Assembly: GCF_001294575.1 (NCBI RefSeq) | Contig: NZ_CP012676.1 | Coordinates: 1,612,001 to 1,676,000, forward strand | From: Pseudomonas versuta | GTDB taxonomy: Bacteria; Pseudomonadota; Gammaproteobacteria; Pseudomonadales; Pseudomonadaceae | DNA: 64,000 nt | Direction: 5' to 3' | Part shown: piece after piece, positions 1 through 8,385 of the stretch | Numbering within the stretch: the first letter of the stretch is position 1 | How the letters are laid out: each line of letters opens with the position of its first letter | Made by a program: the position numbers and the translations under genes | Notes under the pieces: generated by a model | The model's database searches: none | What the model was told of the DNA's origin: nothing | Seen by the model: the letters and a program-made list of their open reading frames with translations, nothing else

Positions 1-172
1 TAACGTTGTCGACAAGGCTGGCGTCCTGGGTTGCCGTTTCTACTTTGATCTGGGCATCAATCTGTTCGGCGAGCTTGTTGAGTTCGGCTCGATCATCAAA
101 TGAAAGCGGCGGGGTTTTATCGAGCTGCTCGCGCAGGGAGTCGAGTTGTTTTTGCAGATCGCTGGCAGGCAT
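1..172 (-). CDS. DUF4404 family protein (partial)
   Basis: This is the N-terminal part of a small acidic protein that runs off the left edge of the window. The visible sequence begins MPASDLQKQLDSLREQL and is heptad-like, rich in Leu, Gln and Glu, which suggests a short coiled coil. It resembles the DUF4404 proteins common in Pseudomonas, whose function is unknown. I chose the ATG at 172 because AAAGGA lies 8 nt upstream; an in-frame ATG at 181 would add three residues. It is divergent from mlaA. Confidence 0.6.
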   Translation of the reverse strand, partial: MPASDLQKQLDSLREQLDKTPPLSFDDRAELNKLAEQIDAQIKVETATQDASLVDNV

Positions 173-474
173 AGCATTCATCCTTTATTGATAGGCTCTG
201 TATAGACCTTCGCAGTGCACAAAAGGTCTGTGACTGGGCTCTAGATTAATCCACTGGGCTCAAGCATGCATGATCTCGATCAAAATCCCTATTGCGGGTT
301 TTCGGAAGGAGGGCGCGCATTTCATAACAAATGTAAATATTTGCGGAACGCCTGGTACAAACTCCAGTCAGTTGAGGGCGTTTCTATGGGTGCCTGAAAT
401 CCAATTGCCGTTATACTCTGCGCCTGACCCGGGGCGTAGCGCCCAAGAATTAAGTATTTTTTAGGAGCTTTGCT
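173..474. promoter_or_regulatory. Divergent intergenic region upstream of mlaA
   Basis: No gene is visible here. The region should hold the promoters of the divergent DUF4404 and mlaA genes. A good Shine-Dalgarno (TTAGGAG) stands just before the mlaA ATG. No operator or riboswitch is recognised. Confidence 0.4.
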
Positions 475-1164
475 ATGCGCTGGACTGATCGTCTTGCTCA
501 CATATGTGTTTGTGCCGGTGTTGCAATGGTCCCATTCACCGCCAATGCCGCCACCGAAGATGACCCGTGGGAAGGGGTAAACCGTGTCATTTTCAAATTT
601 AACGAAAAACTCGACACCTATGCCTTGAAGCCACTTGCCCAGGGCTACCAGTTCATCACTCCGCAATTTCTGGAGGATGGCATCCACAACATGTATCGAA
701 ATATCGGCGACGTGCGCAACCTGGCCAACGATGTATTGCAGGCCAAGCCGCATGCAGCGGGCGTGGATACAGCCCGCCTATTGATGAACACCACCCTGGG
801 TGTGGCGGGTTTCTTTGATGTGGGCACTAAGATGGGCCTGCAGCGCAACAGTGAAGACTTCGGTCAAACTCTCGGGTATTGGGGCGTGCCTAGCGGTCCT
901 TACGTGATGCTGCCGCTCTTGGGGCCGAGCACCGTACGTGATGCGGTTGCGATTTATCCGGATGGCTACGCCGAACCGTACCGCTACATGAATGACATCC
1001 CGGCCCGTAACATGGCGATCGGCATGGACATTATTGATACCCGCGCCAGCTTGCTGTCTGCTGAAAAGCTCATTACGGGTGACAAATACGTCTTTATCCG
1101 CAATGCGTATCTGCAAAACCGCGAGTTCAAGATCAAAGACGGTCAGGTTGAAGACGACTTTTAA
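475..1164 (+). CDS. mlaA: MlaA (VacJ) outer-membrane lipid-asymmetry protein
   Basis: MlaA removes misplaced phospholipids from the outer leaflet of the outer membrane and passes them to the Mla pathway (MlaC, then MlaFEDB). The 229-residue protein has an N-terminal signal peptide ending near ANA-A at about residue 25. The MlaA core follows, starting at DDPWEGVNRVIFKFNE, with the conserved RNIGDVRNLANDVLQ and GYWGVPSGPYVMLPLLGPS segments. Unlike E. coli MlaA there is no lipobox cysteine, so it is probably a cleaved periplasmic or membrane-attached form. SD is AGGAG. An intrinsic terminator follows at once, so it is probably monocistronic. Confidence 0.93.
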   Translation: MRWTDRLAHICVCAGVAMVPFTANAATEDDPWEGVNRVIFKFNEKLDTYALKPLAQGYQFITPQFLEDGIHNMYRNIGDVRNLANDVLQAKPHAAGVDTARLLMNTTLGVAGFFDVGTKMGLQRNSEDFGQTLGYWGVPSGPYVMLPLLGPSTVRDAVAIYPDGYAEPYRYMNDIPARNMAIGMDIIDTRASLLSAEKLITGDKYVFIRNAYLQNREFKIKDGQVEDDF

Positions 1165-1184
1165 CCCTTGCGATTTTGATTCGG

Positions 1185-1210
1185 AAAAACGGCCCTCGGG
1201 GCCGTTTTTT
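1185..1210 (+). terminator. Intrinsic terminator of mlaA
   Basis: AACGGCC-ctcg-GGGCCGTT followed by a T run lies 20 nt after the mlaA stop codon. The preceding A run makes it potentially bidirectional. Confidence 0.85.
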
Positions 1211-1507
1211 GCATTATCGGGATCGGATAAAGATAGGTTTTATCATGTCTCAGACCTTGGTTTTAGTTGCCGTTCCCTTGGTTCTTATAACCCGCAGGAA
1301 TTTAACTTGACGAAGACCTGCGGCCACCATCGGCCTGAGCTTGAAACCCCCCGCGGATGGGAGTACCGTCTGCGCCTTACACGGGCACCTTTGTAGGATC
1401 GAGCGATAACATCGATTTGAATCAGGGATGTTCAAAAGCCAATTCAGTCGTTGAGCCCGACCCGTTCGAGCTCCTACGCCAACCTAATTCTGGCGCCATT
1501 TGCCCAC
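1211..1507 (+). promoter_or_regulatory. Leader/promoter region of rssB-rssC
   Basis: No convincing gene is seen in this stretch. It separates the mlaA terminator from rssB and must contain the promoter of the rssBC pair. No specific promoter or operator can be assigned. Confidence 0.3.
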
Positions 1508-2692
1508 ATGCAAAAAACCAGTGCCACGTTGCTGATCATTGACGACGACGAAGTAGTACGCGCCAGTCTGGCTGCCTACTTGGAAGACAGCGGCTTCAGC
1601 GTCCTGCAGGCCAGCAATGGCATCCAGGGTCTTCAGGTGTTCGAGCAAGAGCAGCCAGATTTAGTGATCTGTGACTTGCGCATGCCACAAATGAGTGGCC
1701 TGGAGTTGATTCGCCAGGTATCGCAACGCTCCTCACAAACCCCCGTAATCGTAATCTCGGGTGCTGGCGTGATGAGCGATGTGGTCGAGGCGCTGCGTTT
1801 GGGTGCTGCCGACTACCTGATCAAGCCGCTCGAAGATCTCGCCGTTCTGGAGCACTCCGTTCACCGGGCTCTGGATCGTGCCCGGCTTTTGGTAGAGAAC
1901 CAGCGCTACCGCGACAAGCTGGAGTCTGCCAACCGCGAACTTGAAGCGAGTTTGCATTTATTGCAGGAAGACCAGAATGCGGGTCGGCAGGTTCAGATGA
2001 ACATGTTGCCGATCAGTCCTTGGTCCATTGATGATTTTCACTTTGCTCACCAGATCATTCCTTCACTGTATTTGTCCGGCGATTTCGTGGATTACTTCAG
2101 GGTCGATGAGCGACGAGTTGCGTTCTATCTGGCTGATGTTTCCGGTCACGGTGCGTCATCCGCGTTTGTAACGGTGCTGCTCAAATTCATGACCACGCGC
2201 TTGTTGTTTGAGTCCAAGCGCAACGGCACCCTGCCAGAATTCAAGCCTTCAGAGGTGCTTGGCCACATCAACCGTGGCCTGATCAATTGCAAGCTGGGCA
2301 AGCACGTGACCATGGTGGGCGGTGTCATCGATGAAGAAACCGGCGTGCTGACTTACAGCATTGGCGGGCACCTACCATTGCCGGTGCTTTACACGCCTGA
2401 CAGCGTGGGCTACCTGGAAGGGCGAGGGCTGCCCGTTGGCCTGTTTAACGAAGCCACGTATGAAGATCATGTCCTGAAATTGCCGGAAGCCTTCAGTCTT
2501 ACTCTGATGTCGGATGGAATTTTGGACCTTTTGACCGAGCAGACGCTCAAAGAGAAAGAGGCAGCTTTGCCACAACTGGTAAAAGCTGCAGGCGGCAGCC
2601 TGGATGGTCTGCGCCGAGAGTTCGGATTAGCTACGCTAGGGGAGATGCCGGATGATATCGCCTTGTTGGTGTTAAGCAGGAATCTTAAATGA
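1508..2692 (+). CDS. rssB: Response regulator with PP2C-type phosphatase output (RssB)
   Basis: This 394-residue protein has an N-terminal receiver domain (about residues 7-120) with the acidic pair at D13/D14, phospho-acceptor D56 in ICDLRMP and K106 in LIKP. A coiled linker (about 125-175) leads to a SpoIIE/PP2C-type serine phosphatase domain (about 185-394) with GDFVDYF, ADVSGHGASSA and MSDGILDL motifs. In Pseudomonas such proteins pair with the STAS protein RssC and control stability of sigma-S. The stop overlaps the rssC start (ATGA), showing translational coupling. I chose the ATG at 1508, which starts directly before the receiver domain; its SD is weak. Confidence 0.9.
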   Translation: MQKTSATLLIIDDDEVVRASLAAYLEDSGFSVLQASNGIQGLQVFEQEQPDLVICDLRMPQMSGLELIRQVSQRSSQTPVIVISGAGVMSDVVEALRLGAADYLIKPLEDLAVLEHSVHRALDRARLLVENQRYRDKLESANRELEASLHLLQEDQNAGRQVQMNMLPISPWSIDDFHFAHQIIPSLYLSGDFVDYFRVDERRVAFYLADVSGHGASSAFVTVLLKFMTTRLLFESKRNGTLPEFKPSEVLGHINRGLINCKLGKHVTMVGGVIDEETGVLTYSIGGHLPLPVLYTPDSVGYLEGRGLPVGLFNEATYEDHVLKLPEAFSLTLMSDGILDLLTEQTLKEKEAALPQLVKAAGGSLDGLRREFGLATLGEMPDDIALLVLSRNLK

Positions 2693-3171
2693 GTACCGGT
2701 AGAATTCAGTTCGCCGAACAGGACGGCACCTTCGTCCTGAAGTTTGTGGGTGAAGTGCGTCTGACACTGTGTTCCGCTCTGGATGCGACAATCGAGAGGA
2801 TTTTCACGGCGCTGAACTTTAACGCCATCGTGATTGACCTCACCGAAACCCGCAGTATCGACAGCACCACCCTGGGTTTGCTGGCGAAACTGTCGATTCT
2901 GTCGCGCCAAAAAATCGGTCTGTTGCCGACCGTAGTCACCACCCATGAAGACATTACGCGGCTGCTGCAGTCCATGGGTTTTGATCAGGTGTTCAACATC
3001 ATCGGCAAGCCGATCCCATGCCCTGAGTGCCTGACAGACCTTCCCTCCCAGGACCAGTCCGAAGAAGTGGTGCGAGTGAAAGTGCTTGAAGCACACAAGA
3101 TCCTGATGGGCCTGAACGATTCCAATCGTGAGGCTTTCCATGATCTGGTGAATGCACTTGAGCGTCATTGA
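2689..3171 (+). CDS. rssC: STAS-domain anti-sigma-factor antagonist (RssC)
   Basis: This 160-residue protein has an N-terminal STAS domain. The phosphorylatable serine region DLTETRSIDSTTLGLLAKLS (about residues 49-68) matches anti-anti-sigma factors, followed by a C-terminal extension. It is the expected substrate or partner of the RssB phosphatase domain, switching between phosphorylated and free forms. It overlaps rssB by 4 nt and ends just before a bidirectional terminator. Confidence 0.88.
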   Translation: MSTGRIQFAEQDGTFVLKFVGEVRLTLCSALDATIERIFTALNFNAIVIDLTETRSIDSTTLGLLAKLSILSRQKIGLLPTVVTTHEDITRLLQSMGFDQVFNIIGKPIPCPECLTDLPSQDQSEEVVRVKVLEAHKILMGLNDSNREAFHDLVNALERH

Positions 3172-3191
3172 CCCTTGAGCGATAGCCGATC

Positions 3192-3229
3192 AAAAAAGGG
3201 GCCGTCCTGTGCAAGGAACGGCCCCTTTT
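3192..3229. terminator. Bidirectional terminator between rssC and dusA
   Basis: A long hairpin, AAAAGGGGCCGT paired with ACGGCCCCTTTT, sits between the convergent genes rssC and dusA. A runs on the left and T runs on the right let it serve both strands. Confidence 0.85.
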
Positions 3230-3243
3230 CAATTGCGCGCGAT

Positions 3244-4269
3244 TCAGCGGCCTTCCAGCAACTCTGCGGCTTGATCCAGCAACGCCAGTGGGTCTTTGGC
3301 TTTATGGATGTCCACCGACAGCAACTGACGGAAACGCCGTGCGCCAGGGAACCCCTGTCCCAACCCCAGAACATGCCGTGTGATGTGGTGCATCGCCCCG
3401 CCAGCAGCAATATGCGCCGCGATATAAGGCCGCAATAAAGCCAGCGCCTGGGCCCGTGAAACAACCGGCTCGGCACTGCCAAAAAGCAACTGATCGACTT
3501 CAGCCAGAATGTACGGGTTGTGGTAAGCCTCGCGACCGAGCATCACCCCGTCAAATACCTGTAAATGTTCCTGACATTGGTCAAGCGTCTTGATCCCGCC
3601 GTTGAGAATGATCTCCAGCTCCGGGAAATCAGTTTTCAGCTGCGCGGCGATGTCATATCGCAGAGGTGGTATATCGCGGTTTTCTTTGGGTGACAGTCCT
3701 TCGAGAATCGCTATTCGGGCATGCACAGTAAAACTTTCGCAGCCTGCATCCCGAACGGTACCGACAAAGTCACACAGCTGCTCATAGCTATCGCGCCCGT
3801 TGATGCCAATACGGTGCTTGACCGTGACCGGAACCGAAACGGCATCGCGCATCGCCTTGACACAGTCTGCAACCAGCGCCGGGTGCGCCATCAGGCAAGC
3901 GCCAATCATATTGTTCTGCACCCGGTCACTCGGGCAGCCGACATTCAGATTCACTTCGTCATAACCTGCGGCCTGGGCCATGCGCGCGCAAGCTGCCAAA
4001 TCAGAGGGCACACTGCCGCCTAACTGCAAGGCCAGCGGATGCTCAGCGTCGTCGTGGCGCAAAAAACGTTCGGCATCACCATTAATCAGAGCGCCAGTAG
4101 TGACCATCTCGGTATAAAGCAGAGCGTTTTTCGATAGCAGGCGCAGGAAGTAGCGGCAGTGACGATCTGTCCAATCCATCATGGGCGCAACAGAAAACCT
4201 CCTAGATACCGGATTTGCTGCTGAGGCTAGGTTTTCTGCGGGTTTGGTGTGCATTCGGGCAACTCTCAT
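3244..4269 (-). CDS. dusA: tRNA-dihydrouridine(20/20a) synthase DusA, with phage-derived 5' end
   Basis: DusA is an FMN-dependent enzyme that reduces uridine 20/20a in the tRNA D-loop. Conserved Dus motifs are present: FSVAPMMDWTDRHCR (start of the FMN barrel), LNVGCPSDRVQ with the catalytic cysteine, VKHRIG, and LNGGI. The gene abuts the prophage integrase. Residues before SRRFSVAPMMDW (MRVARMHTKPAENLASAANPV) are encoded at or beyond the attachment site and are probably supplied by phage DNA, so the enzyme should remain functional from a hybrid start. An alternative start is the ATG at 4254. Confidence 0.93.
   Translation of the reverse strand: MRVARMHTKPAENLASAANPVSRRFSVAPMMDWTDRHCRYFLRLLSKNALLYTEMVTTGALINGDAERFLRHDDAEHPLALQLGGSVPSDLAACARMAQAAGYDEVNLNVGCPSDRVQNNMIGACLMAHPALVADCVKAMRDAVSVPVTVKHRIGINGRDSYEQLCDFVGTVRDAGCESFTVHARIAILEGLSPKENRDIPPLRYDIAAQLKTDFPELEIILNGGIKTLDQCQEHLQVFDGVMLGREAYHNPYILAEVDQLLFGSAEPVVSRAQALALLRPYIAAHIAAGGAMHHITRHVLGLGQGFPGARRFRQLLSVDIHKAKDPLALLDQAAELLEGR
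4166..4206. other. Candidate attL of the prophage within the 5' end of dusA
   Basis: The prophage begins where the conserved DusA N-terminus (SRRFSVAPMMDW) is encoded, and an integrase gene follows at 4355. The 5' end of dusA is a known attachment site for Pseudomonas integrases of this sort. The exact core cannot be set, because a second copy (attR) is not found within the window and is probably just beyond 64000. Confidence 0.55.
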
Positions 4270-4312
4270 TCACTACTGTTTACCGCTGTTTTTGCTTGTT
4301 TTTGAATGCTCG

Positions 4313-4350
4313 TTGCTACAATGTAGCAAATCCGAATATTCGTGTAGCAA
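4313..4350. repeat. TGTAGCAA repeats between attL and the integrase gene
   Basis: TTGCTACA-a-TGTAGCAA forms a palindrome at 4313-4329, and a third TGTAGCAA copy lies at 4343-4350, directly before the integrase start. Such repeats next to an attachment site fit arm-type binding sites for the integrase or an excisionase, or an operator controlling int. This is inferred from position only. Confidence 0.5.
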
Positions 4351-4354
4351 AATC

Positions 4355-5488
4355 ATGGGCACTATCACCGTTCGCAAGCGCAAGGATGGATCGACGGGTT
4401 ACACCGCGCAGATCCGCATCATGCAAAAGGGTGTGACAGTTTATCAGGAAAGCCAGACGTTCGACCGCAAGGCGACCGCGCAGGCCTGGATCAAACGTGT
4501 CGAAACTGAAATGTCAGTTCCTGGAGCAATCGAGAAGGCCAATCGATCAGGTGTTACGGTCAAGGAGATGATCGAGCGCTACCTTTTGGAGTATGAAAAG
4601 CTGAGGCCGCTAGGTAAGACCAAGCGCGCCACGCTCAAAGCTATCGGTGAGACTTGGTTGGGCAAGCTAGAGGATAGAGAGATCACCAGCCAGAAGCTGG
4701 TGGAGTACGCTGATGGACGAATGATGAATGACGGCATACAGGCGCAGACTGTGGGCAATGACTTAGCTCACTTAGGTGCCGTGCTTTCTGTGGCGCGGCC
4801 GGCCTGGGGCTACGACATAGATCCGATGGCCATGCCCGATGCCCGTAAGGTTCTGCGCAAGATGGGTGCGGTTACTCGCAGCAAGGAGAGGAACCGTCGC
4901 CCCACACTTGAAGAGCTCGACAAATTGTTTGGGTATTTCAGCGAAATGCGCGATAGGCGCAAGCAAGAAATCGACATGGTGCGCGTCACCGCGTTTGCTT
5001 TGTTCTCTACCCGCCGGCAGGAAGAGATCACTCGCATCAAATGGAATGCCCTGGACGAGGCCCGTCAAATGGTTCTGGTCACCGATATGAAAAACCCGGG
5101 CCAGAAGTACGGCAATGATGTTTGGTGCCATGTTCCTGATGAGGCGTGGCGAATCATGCAGTCCATGCCGAAGGTTGCAGAAGACATTTTCCCCTACAAC
5201 TCCCGATCAATTTCTGCGTCCTTCACGCGTGCCTGTCACTTTCTTGAAATCGAAGACCTGCACTTTCACGATCTTCGACATGATGGCGTGAGTCGTTTAT
5301 TTGAGATGGGGTGGGATATCCCGAAAGTCGCCTCTGTTTCCGGCCACCGGGATTGGAATTCGATGCGTAGATATACGCATTTAAAGGGGGAGGGAGACCA
5401 CTATAAAGACTGGCCTTGGCTGGAGCGGATAATAGCGGGCCCCATTATTGAGGCCCGGAAGCGAATCAAGAAACGCGGCGAAGACTAG
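4355..5488 (+). CDS. int: Phage tyrosine-family integrase
   Basis: This 377-residue site-specific recombinase should integrate and excise the prophage at dusA. It has an N-terminal DNA-binding arm region (GTITVRKRKDGSTGYTAQIRI), a SAM-like core-binding domain and a C-terminal catalytic domain. Visible catalytic elements are the Arg in FALFSTRRQEEITRIKW, HDLRHDGVSRL (H-x-x-R), and the tyrosine in MRRYTHL. The ATG at 4355 lies where the conserved arm domain begins; longer upstream starts would run into the att region. It points away from dusA and converges on the PrtN-like gene, overlapping it by 23 nt. Confidence 0.93.
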   Translation: MGTITVRKRKDGSTGYTAQIRIMQKGVTVYQESQTFDRKATAQAWIKRVETEMSVPGAIEKANRSGVTVKEMIERYLLEYEKLRPLGKTKRATLKAIGETWLGKLEDREITSQKLVEYADGRMMNDGIQAQTVGNDLAHLGAVLSVARPAWGYDIDPMAMPDARKVLRKMGAVTRSKERNRRPTLEELDKLFGYFSEMRDRRKQEIDMVRVTAFALFSTRRQEEITRIKWNALDEARQMVLVTDMKNPGQKYGNDVWCHVPDEAWRIMQSMPKVAEDIFPYNSRSISASFTRACHFLEIEDLHFHDLRHDGVSRLFEMGWDIPKVASVSGHRDWNSMRRYTHLKGEGDHYKDWPWLERIIAGPIIEARKRIKKRGED

Positions 5489-5750
5489 AGTTGCGCATCA
5501 GCTTGTCATGCTCGGTGCGCGCGCGATTGTGCTGAGCATCGAGATACGCCGCCAAGTCATTAAGGTGAACCCCTCGCGCGGATTTCTGGCTGCGTTCCAT
5601 CGGTACCAAGGGAAGGTCGATTTGGCCAGACGCCACTTTCATTTTCATCTTCTCGGGCGTCAGGTGGCTGAAGTAATCAGCGCATATCCGTTCGAGTGGG
5701 ATGATCGCTTGGCCACCGTACTGCGCCAAAAGCAGGAATTGTGTGTTCAT
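5466..5750 (-). CDS. PrtN-like pyocin/prophage activator
   Basis: This 94-residue protein strongly resembles PrtN, the activator of pyocin genes in P. aeruginosa (MNTQFLLLAQYGGQAIIPLERICADYF...SARGVHLNDLAAYLD). PrtN is released by RecA-driven cleavage of PrtR and switches on pyocin genes. Prophage-borne homologues often lie next to the integrase and may act in excision or induction. It overlaps the 3' end of int on the opposite strand. Confidence 0.75.
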   Translation of the reverse strand: MNTQFLLLAQYGGQAIIPLERICADYFSHLTPEKMKMKVASGQIDLPLVPMERSQKSARGVHLNDLAAYLDAQHNRARTEHDKLMRNSSLRRVS

Positions 5751-5801
5751 GGCTATGTCTCCATGCCGCTTCGATTGTCGGTAGTGGGTTATTGAGTTTT
5801 T

Positions 5802-5951
5802 TCAGGTTTGTCGCTTGAACTCGGTGCACCTCACGATGACTGTGCTGATGTCTCGCTGAATTGGCGGTATGGCTTTAAAGGGAGGGACCCTGCAGTCGTG
5901 GCGGGCATGTTGGCAAGAGCAGCACATGCCGGCTTTGGGGTGTTGGGTCAT
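5802..5951 (-). CDS. Small cysteine-rich phage protein
   Basis: This is a 49-residue protein with paired cysteines (MCCSCQHARHDCR and VRCTEF), suggesting a small zinc-binding fold. Its ATG overlaps the stop codon of the upstream gene (ATGA), so it is translationally coupled. Similar small Cys-rich proteins occur in the early regions of Pseudomonas prophages; function is unknown. Confidence 0.6.
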   Translation of the reverse strand: MTQHPKAGMCCSCQHARHDCRVPPFKAIPPIQRDISTVIVRCTEFKRQT

Positions 5952-6262
5952 GGGTTCACTTCCCGTCGCGCCCAGCTCACACATGGTCCGCCTTCGGTAT
6001 CGAAAATCCCGAGGAGGAACCACTCCGGGCCAGGCGCTTCCGGATTCCAGCCGAGGCAGTGACACTTACCGTCGTCATAGGGGTGATGACCGTCGATATC
6101 AGCCTCCATGTGCCACTGCTTTAGCACCAGGCGCTGCTCAGCTATCCAGTCTTTGAAGACGGCGTAGTCCTCATCGAAGTCGGGTAGATCGGGATGATCC
6201 CACCAGCCGTCTTCATCCCGCACGACAGCAACAGGCTGGATCAAAACAGTTTCTTCAGTCAT
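5948..6262 (-). CDS. Hypothetical phage protein
   Basis: This 104-residue acidic protein is rich in Trp and Asp (DGWWDHPDLPDFDEDYAVF) with a central CHCLGWNPEAPGPEWFLLGIFDTEDG-like stretch. No catalytic motif is recognised. It heads a two-gene coupled unit with the Cys-rich gene and is read leftward, in line with the early operon. Function is unknown. Confidence 0.6.
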   Translation of the reverse strand: MTEETVLIQPVAVVRDEDGWWDHPDLPDFDEDYAVFKDWIAEQRLVLKQWHMEADIDGHHPYDDGKCHCLGWNPEAPGPEWFLLGIFDTEGGPCVSWARREVNP

Positions 6263-6456
6263 GAGTTCGTCCTTGCCGCTACCGCGGCTGATTTTGTAAT
6301 GGGGATTCGGCGTTATCGTTCAGAAATGGTTTTTATGTTGATTCTTCCAGCTGAAACCAGTCGGCAACCCCGGGAAATTTAGCTACTGATATAAAATGAT
6401 ATTGAAATGCCACCTATCTGCTTTAGACTCTCTTCATCACGTGAGAGAGAACAAGC
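6263..6456 (+). promoter_or_regulatory. AT-rich upstream region of the endonuclease gene
   Basis: This is a divergent, AT-rich spacer. It includes an inverted repeat CTCTC-N11-GAGAG at about 6429-6449, just before the endonuclease ATG, which could act as an operator or mRNA hairpin near the start. The base composition differs from the flanking phage genes. Confidence 0.35.
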
Positions 6457-7773
6457 ATGGACGCACAGAAGATTGATGCTCTAAAGCTAGAAGCGCAGCG
6501 CGTTGCCCTAGAACGATTTGGCGCTACCTCATCTGCTGAGATCGAATCGATTCTTGCGGTGCTGTCCTATGAGCAGACGTTGTTCCAAAAACATGGCAAG
6601 CGACAGCAAGCTGCTTACACATGGCGCATGCTGCGGGAGCACGGAATCATTCCAGGCGTCGAAAGAGTCGTAACTAGGGAAGCAGAAACGCAAGGCTACA
6701 AAGCACTCACCAGCCTCGGCTTGCAGGATTTTGCTTTTGAAGCTGTGGTCGTTCGACATCCGGAGATCTTCTCTAAGGATGCCGTTGAAGATTCAAAGTC
6801 ACGTCTTCGAAACTTCGAAGATGCGTTAAGTTCTCGTCATCAGTATTGGTGGGTGAACCATAAACAGACTTTTAAAGCTGAGTTTGAGGGTGGCTATATT
6901 TGGTCGCCAAAAGCCAATGCTAATGGGGCTCGCAATAGAACATATGACAATCTGACTCATGTGGCCCCCGGAGATATTGTTTTCTCTTATGCGGATGGGC
7001 TTATCAAGGCAATAGGTGTTGCAAGCAAGCGCCACTCTGAGTCTATAAAGCCAGAGGCCTTTGGGTTGGCAGGTGCCAACTGGGCTGATAGCGGGTGGCT
7101 TGTGCCAATAGAATGGACGGCGTTACCTTTGCCTGTTGCGCCAAAAGCATACATTGCACGTATCCAGCCGTTATTGCCGCAGAAGCATTCTCCCTTGCAG
7201 GCTAACGGTAATGGAAACCAGGGCTGCTACCTTGCTGCGATTTCTCCAGCGTTAGGCCGGCTGATTCTGGATCTAATCGGGAAACTTAGCCCTGATGCGG
7301 TAGAGGCTGTTCAGGACGTTACGCAACAGATAGAGACAGACCTAGCTGAAATTGAAATCCTAATTGCTGAAGAAATTCCTGAGACAGAGAAGGAGCAACT
7401 GGTCCGGTCTCGCCGCGGGCAGGGGGTTTTTCGGCAACGAGTTTTGCTAATCGAGTCGCAGTGCCGGCTCACAGGTGTTACTGATCAGAGCTTTCTGATT
7501 GCCAGCCATATTAAACCGTGGAAAGACTGCGTTAATGCTGAGCGACTGGATGGAAGCAACGGTCTGATGTTAGCTCCACATATCGACAAACTATTTGATC
7601 GTGGGTGGATTTCTTTTAGCGACAATGGCGACGTGCTTTCTGCCCCTGGTGTTGAAAAGGTAATGGAGGCATGGAATATCGGCTCGATTAAAAACGTTGA
7701 TCAATTCAGTCCAGGACAATGCCAGTATCTTGATTACCATAGAAATAGTGTGTTTAAGGGGCGGGACTCCTGA
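6457..7773 (+). CDS. EVE/PUA-like plus HNH endonuclease (putative modification-dependent restriction enzyme)
   Basis: This is a 438-residue protein. Residues 1-120 are unassigned. Residues about 128-275 look like an EVE/PUA-superfamily base-reading fold (YWWVNHKQTFKAEFEGGYIWSPK, PGDIVFSYADGLIKAIGVAS). Residues about 325-395 are an HNH_2 nuclease domain with CRLTGV, ASHIKPW (H351), DGSNGLML (N368) and APHIDKLFDRG (H375). Proteins that join such modules cut DNA with modified cytosines, so this is probably anti-phage cargo. It is AT-richer than neighbouring phage genes and is followed by two unknown genes on the same strand. Confidence 0.75.
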   Translation: MDAQKIDALKLEAQRVALERFGATSSAEIESILAVLSYEQTLFQKHGKRQQAAYTWRMLREHGIIPGVERVVTREAETQGYKALTSLGLQDFAFEAVVVRHPEIFSKDAVEDSKSRLRNFEDALSSRHQYWWVNHKQTFKAEFEGGYIWSPKANANGARNRTYDNLTHVAPGDIVFSYADGLIKAIGVASKRHSESIKPEAFGLAGANWADSGWLVPIEWTALPLPVAPKAYIARIQPLLPQKHSPLQANGNGNQGCYLAAISPALGRLILDLIGKLSPDAVEAVQDVTQQIETDLAEIEILIAEEIPETEKEQLVRSRRGQGVFRQRVLLIESQCRLTGVTDQSFLIASHIKPWKDCVNAERLDGSNGLMLAPHIDKLFDRGWISFSDNGDVLSAPGVEKVMEAWNIGSIKNVDQFSPGQCQYLDYHRNSVFKGRDS

Positions 7774-7939
7774 AGTACCTCGCAGTAGCTCAGGAATACT
7801 ACTTCTGAGTCCACGGCTTGGCTGATGGCAACAATGATCGTATTGGGTTTTATAATCGATGGTGTGTCTCTTCTGGTGTGCGGACATTGGTGGCTTCTCG
7901 CAGTTATATTGCGTTGTGATTTTTAAAGGAGGCTTGTAA

Positions 7940-8299
7940 ATGGGTGTTTTCAACGATGCACAGGTGCAGCTTTCCGAATTTCTCGGAGCGGCTCAGCCAC
8001 TAGATAGCAAAAATGGTGTTCGATTTAGATCAGGGTCCAAGGGTTTAGCTACCCTCTACTCGCGTAACCTTGCCTCTGGGAATCTGGCGGAAGTAGCTTT
8101 CGAAGTGGCGAACTTTGCGGCTAAAGCTGGGAAGTCAGAGGCTTCCATTATCTCGCTAATAGACAGGCTTCGCCTTGAGACTGGTCAGTTAGTAAAAATA
8201 GACCCGACTCATGAATGGCCAAGAGTGGGGTTGTCAAAGAAAGAACATGTGGACATCTTGATCTCTGCTATTTCGTTGATTTTTGGTCAGGGGAAGTAG
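7940..8299 (+). CDS. Hypothetical protein downstream of the endonuclease
   Basis: This is a 119-residue soluble, mostly helical protein with no recognised domain. SD is AAAGGAGG, 10 nt before the ATG. It follows the endonuclease by 166 nt on the same strand. It could be an accessory or control factor of that cassette, or an independent cargo gene. Confidence 0.6.
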   Translation: MGVFNDAQVQLSEFLGAAQPLDSKNGVRFRSGSKGLATLYSRNLASGNLAEVAFEVANFAAKAGKSEASIISLIDRLRLETGQLVKIDPTHEWPRVGLSKKEHVDILISAISLIFGQGK

Positions 8300-8337
8300 C
8301 GACCATGAACTCGTTGGCTGACGTACTTTGTTGATAT

Positions 8338-8385
8338 GGGGTATTACGGGTAGTCGCCATGGAACCGGACAGGGAGAAGTAAATG
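8338..8385 (+). repeat. Leader repeat, copy 1
   Basis: GGGGTATTACGGGT, then a run containing CATGGAACCGGAC and a purine-rich SD, leads directly into the ATG of the next gene. A near copy stands before the gene at 9821. The repeat may be a shared 5' leader that carries the ribosome binding site. Confidence 0.55.

Noticed and set aside
3172..3243. Missing transaldolase gene between rssC and dusA
   Set aside because: In some Pseudomonas genomes tal lies in this interval, but gene order varies among species and nothing here shows a deletion scar, so no claim is made.
4181..4354. Longer integrase N-terminus
   Set aside because: It would start inside the attachment site and add a hydrophobic segment absent from tyrosine integrases; the arm-domain start MGTITVRKR fits the ATG at 4355.
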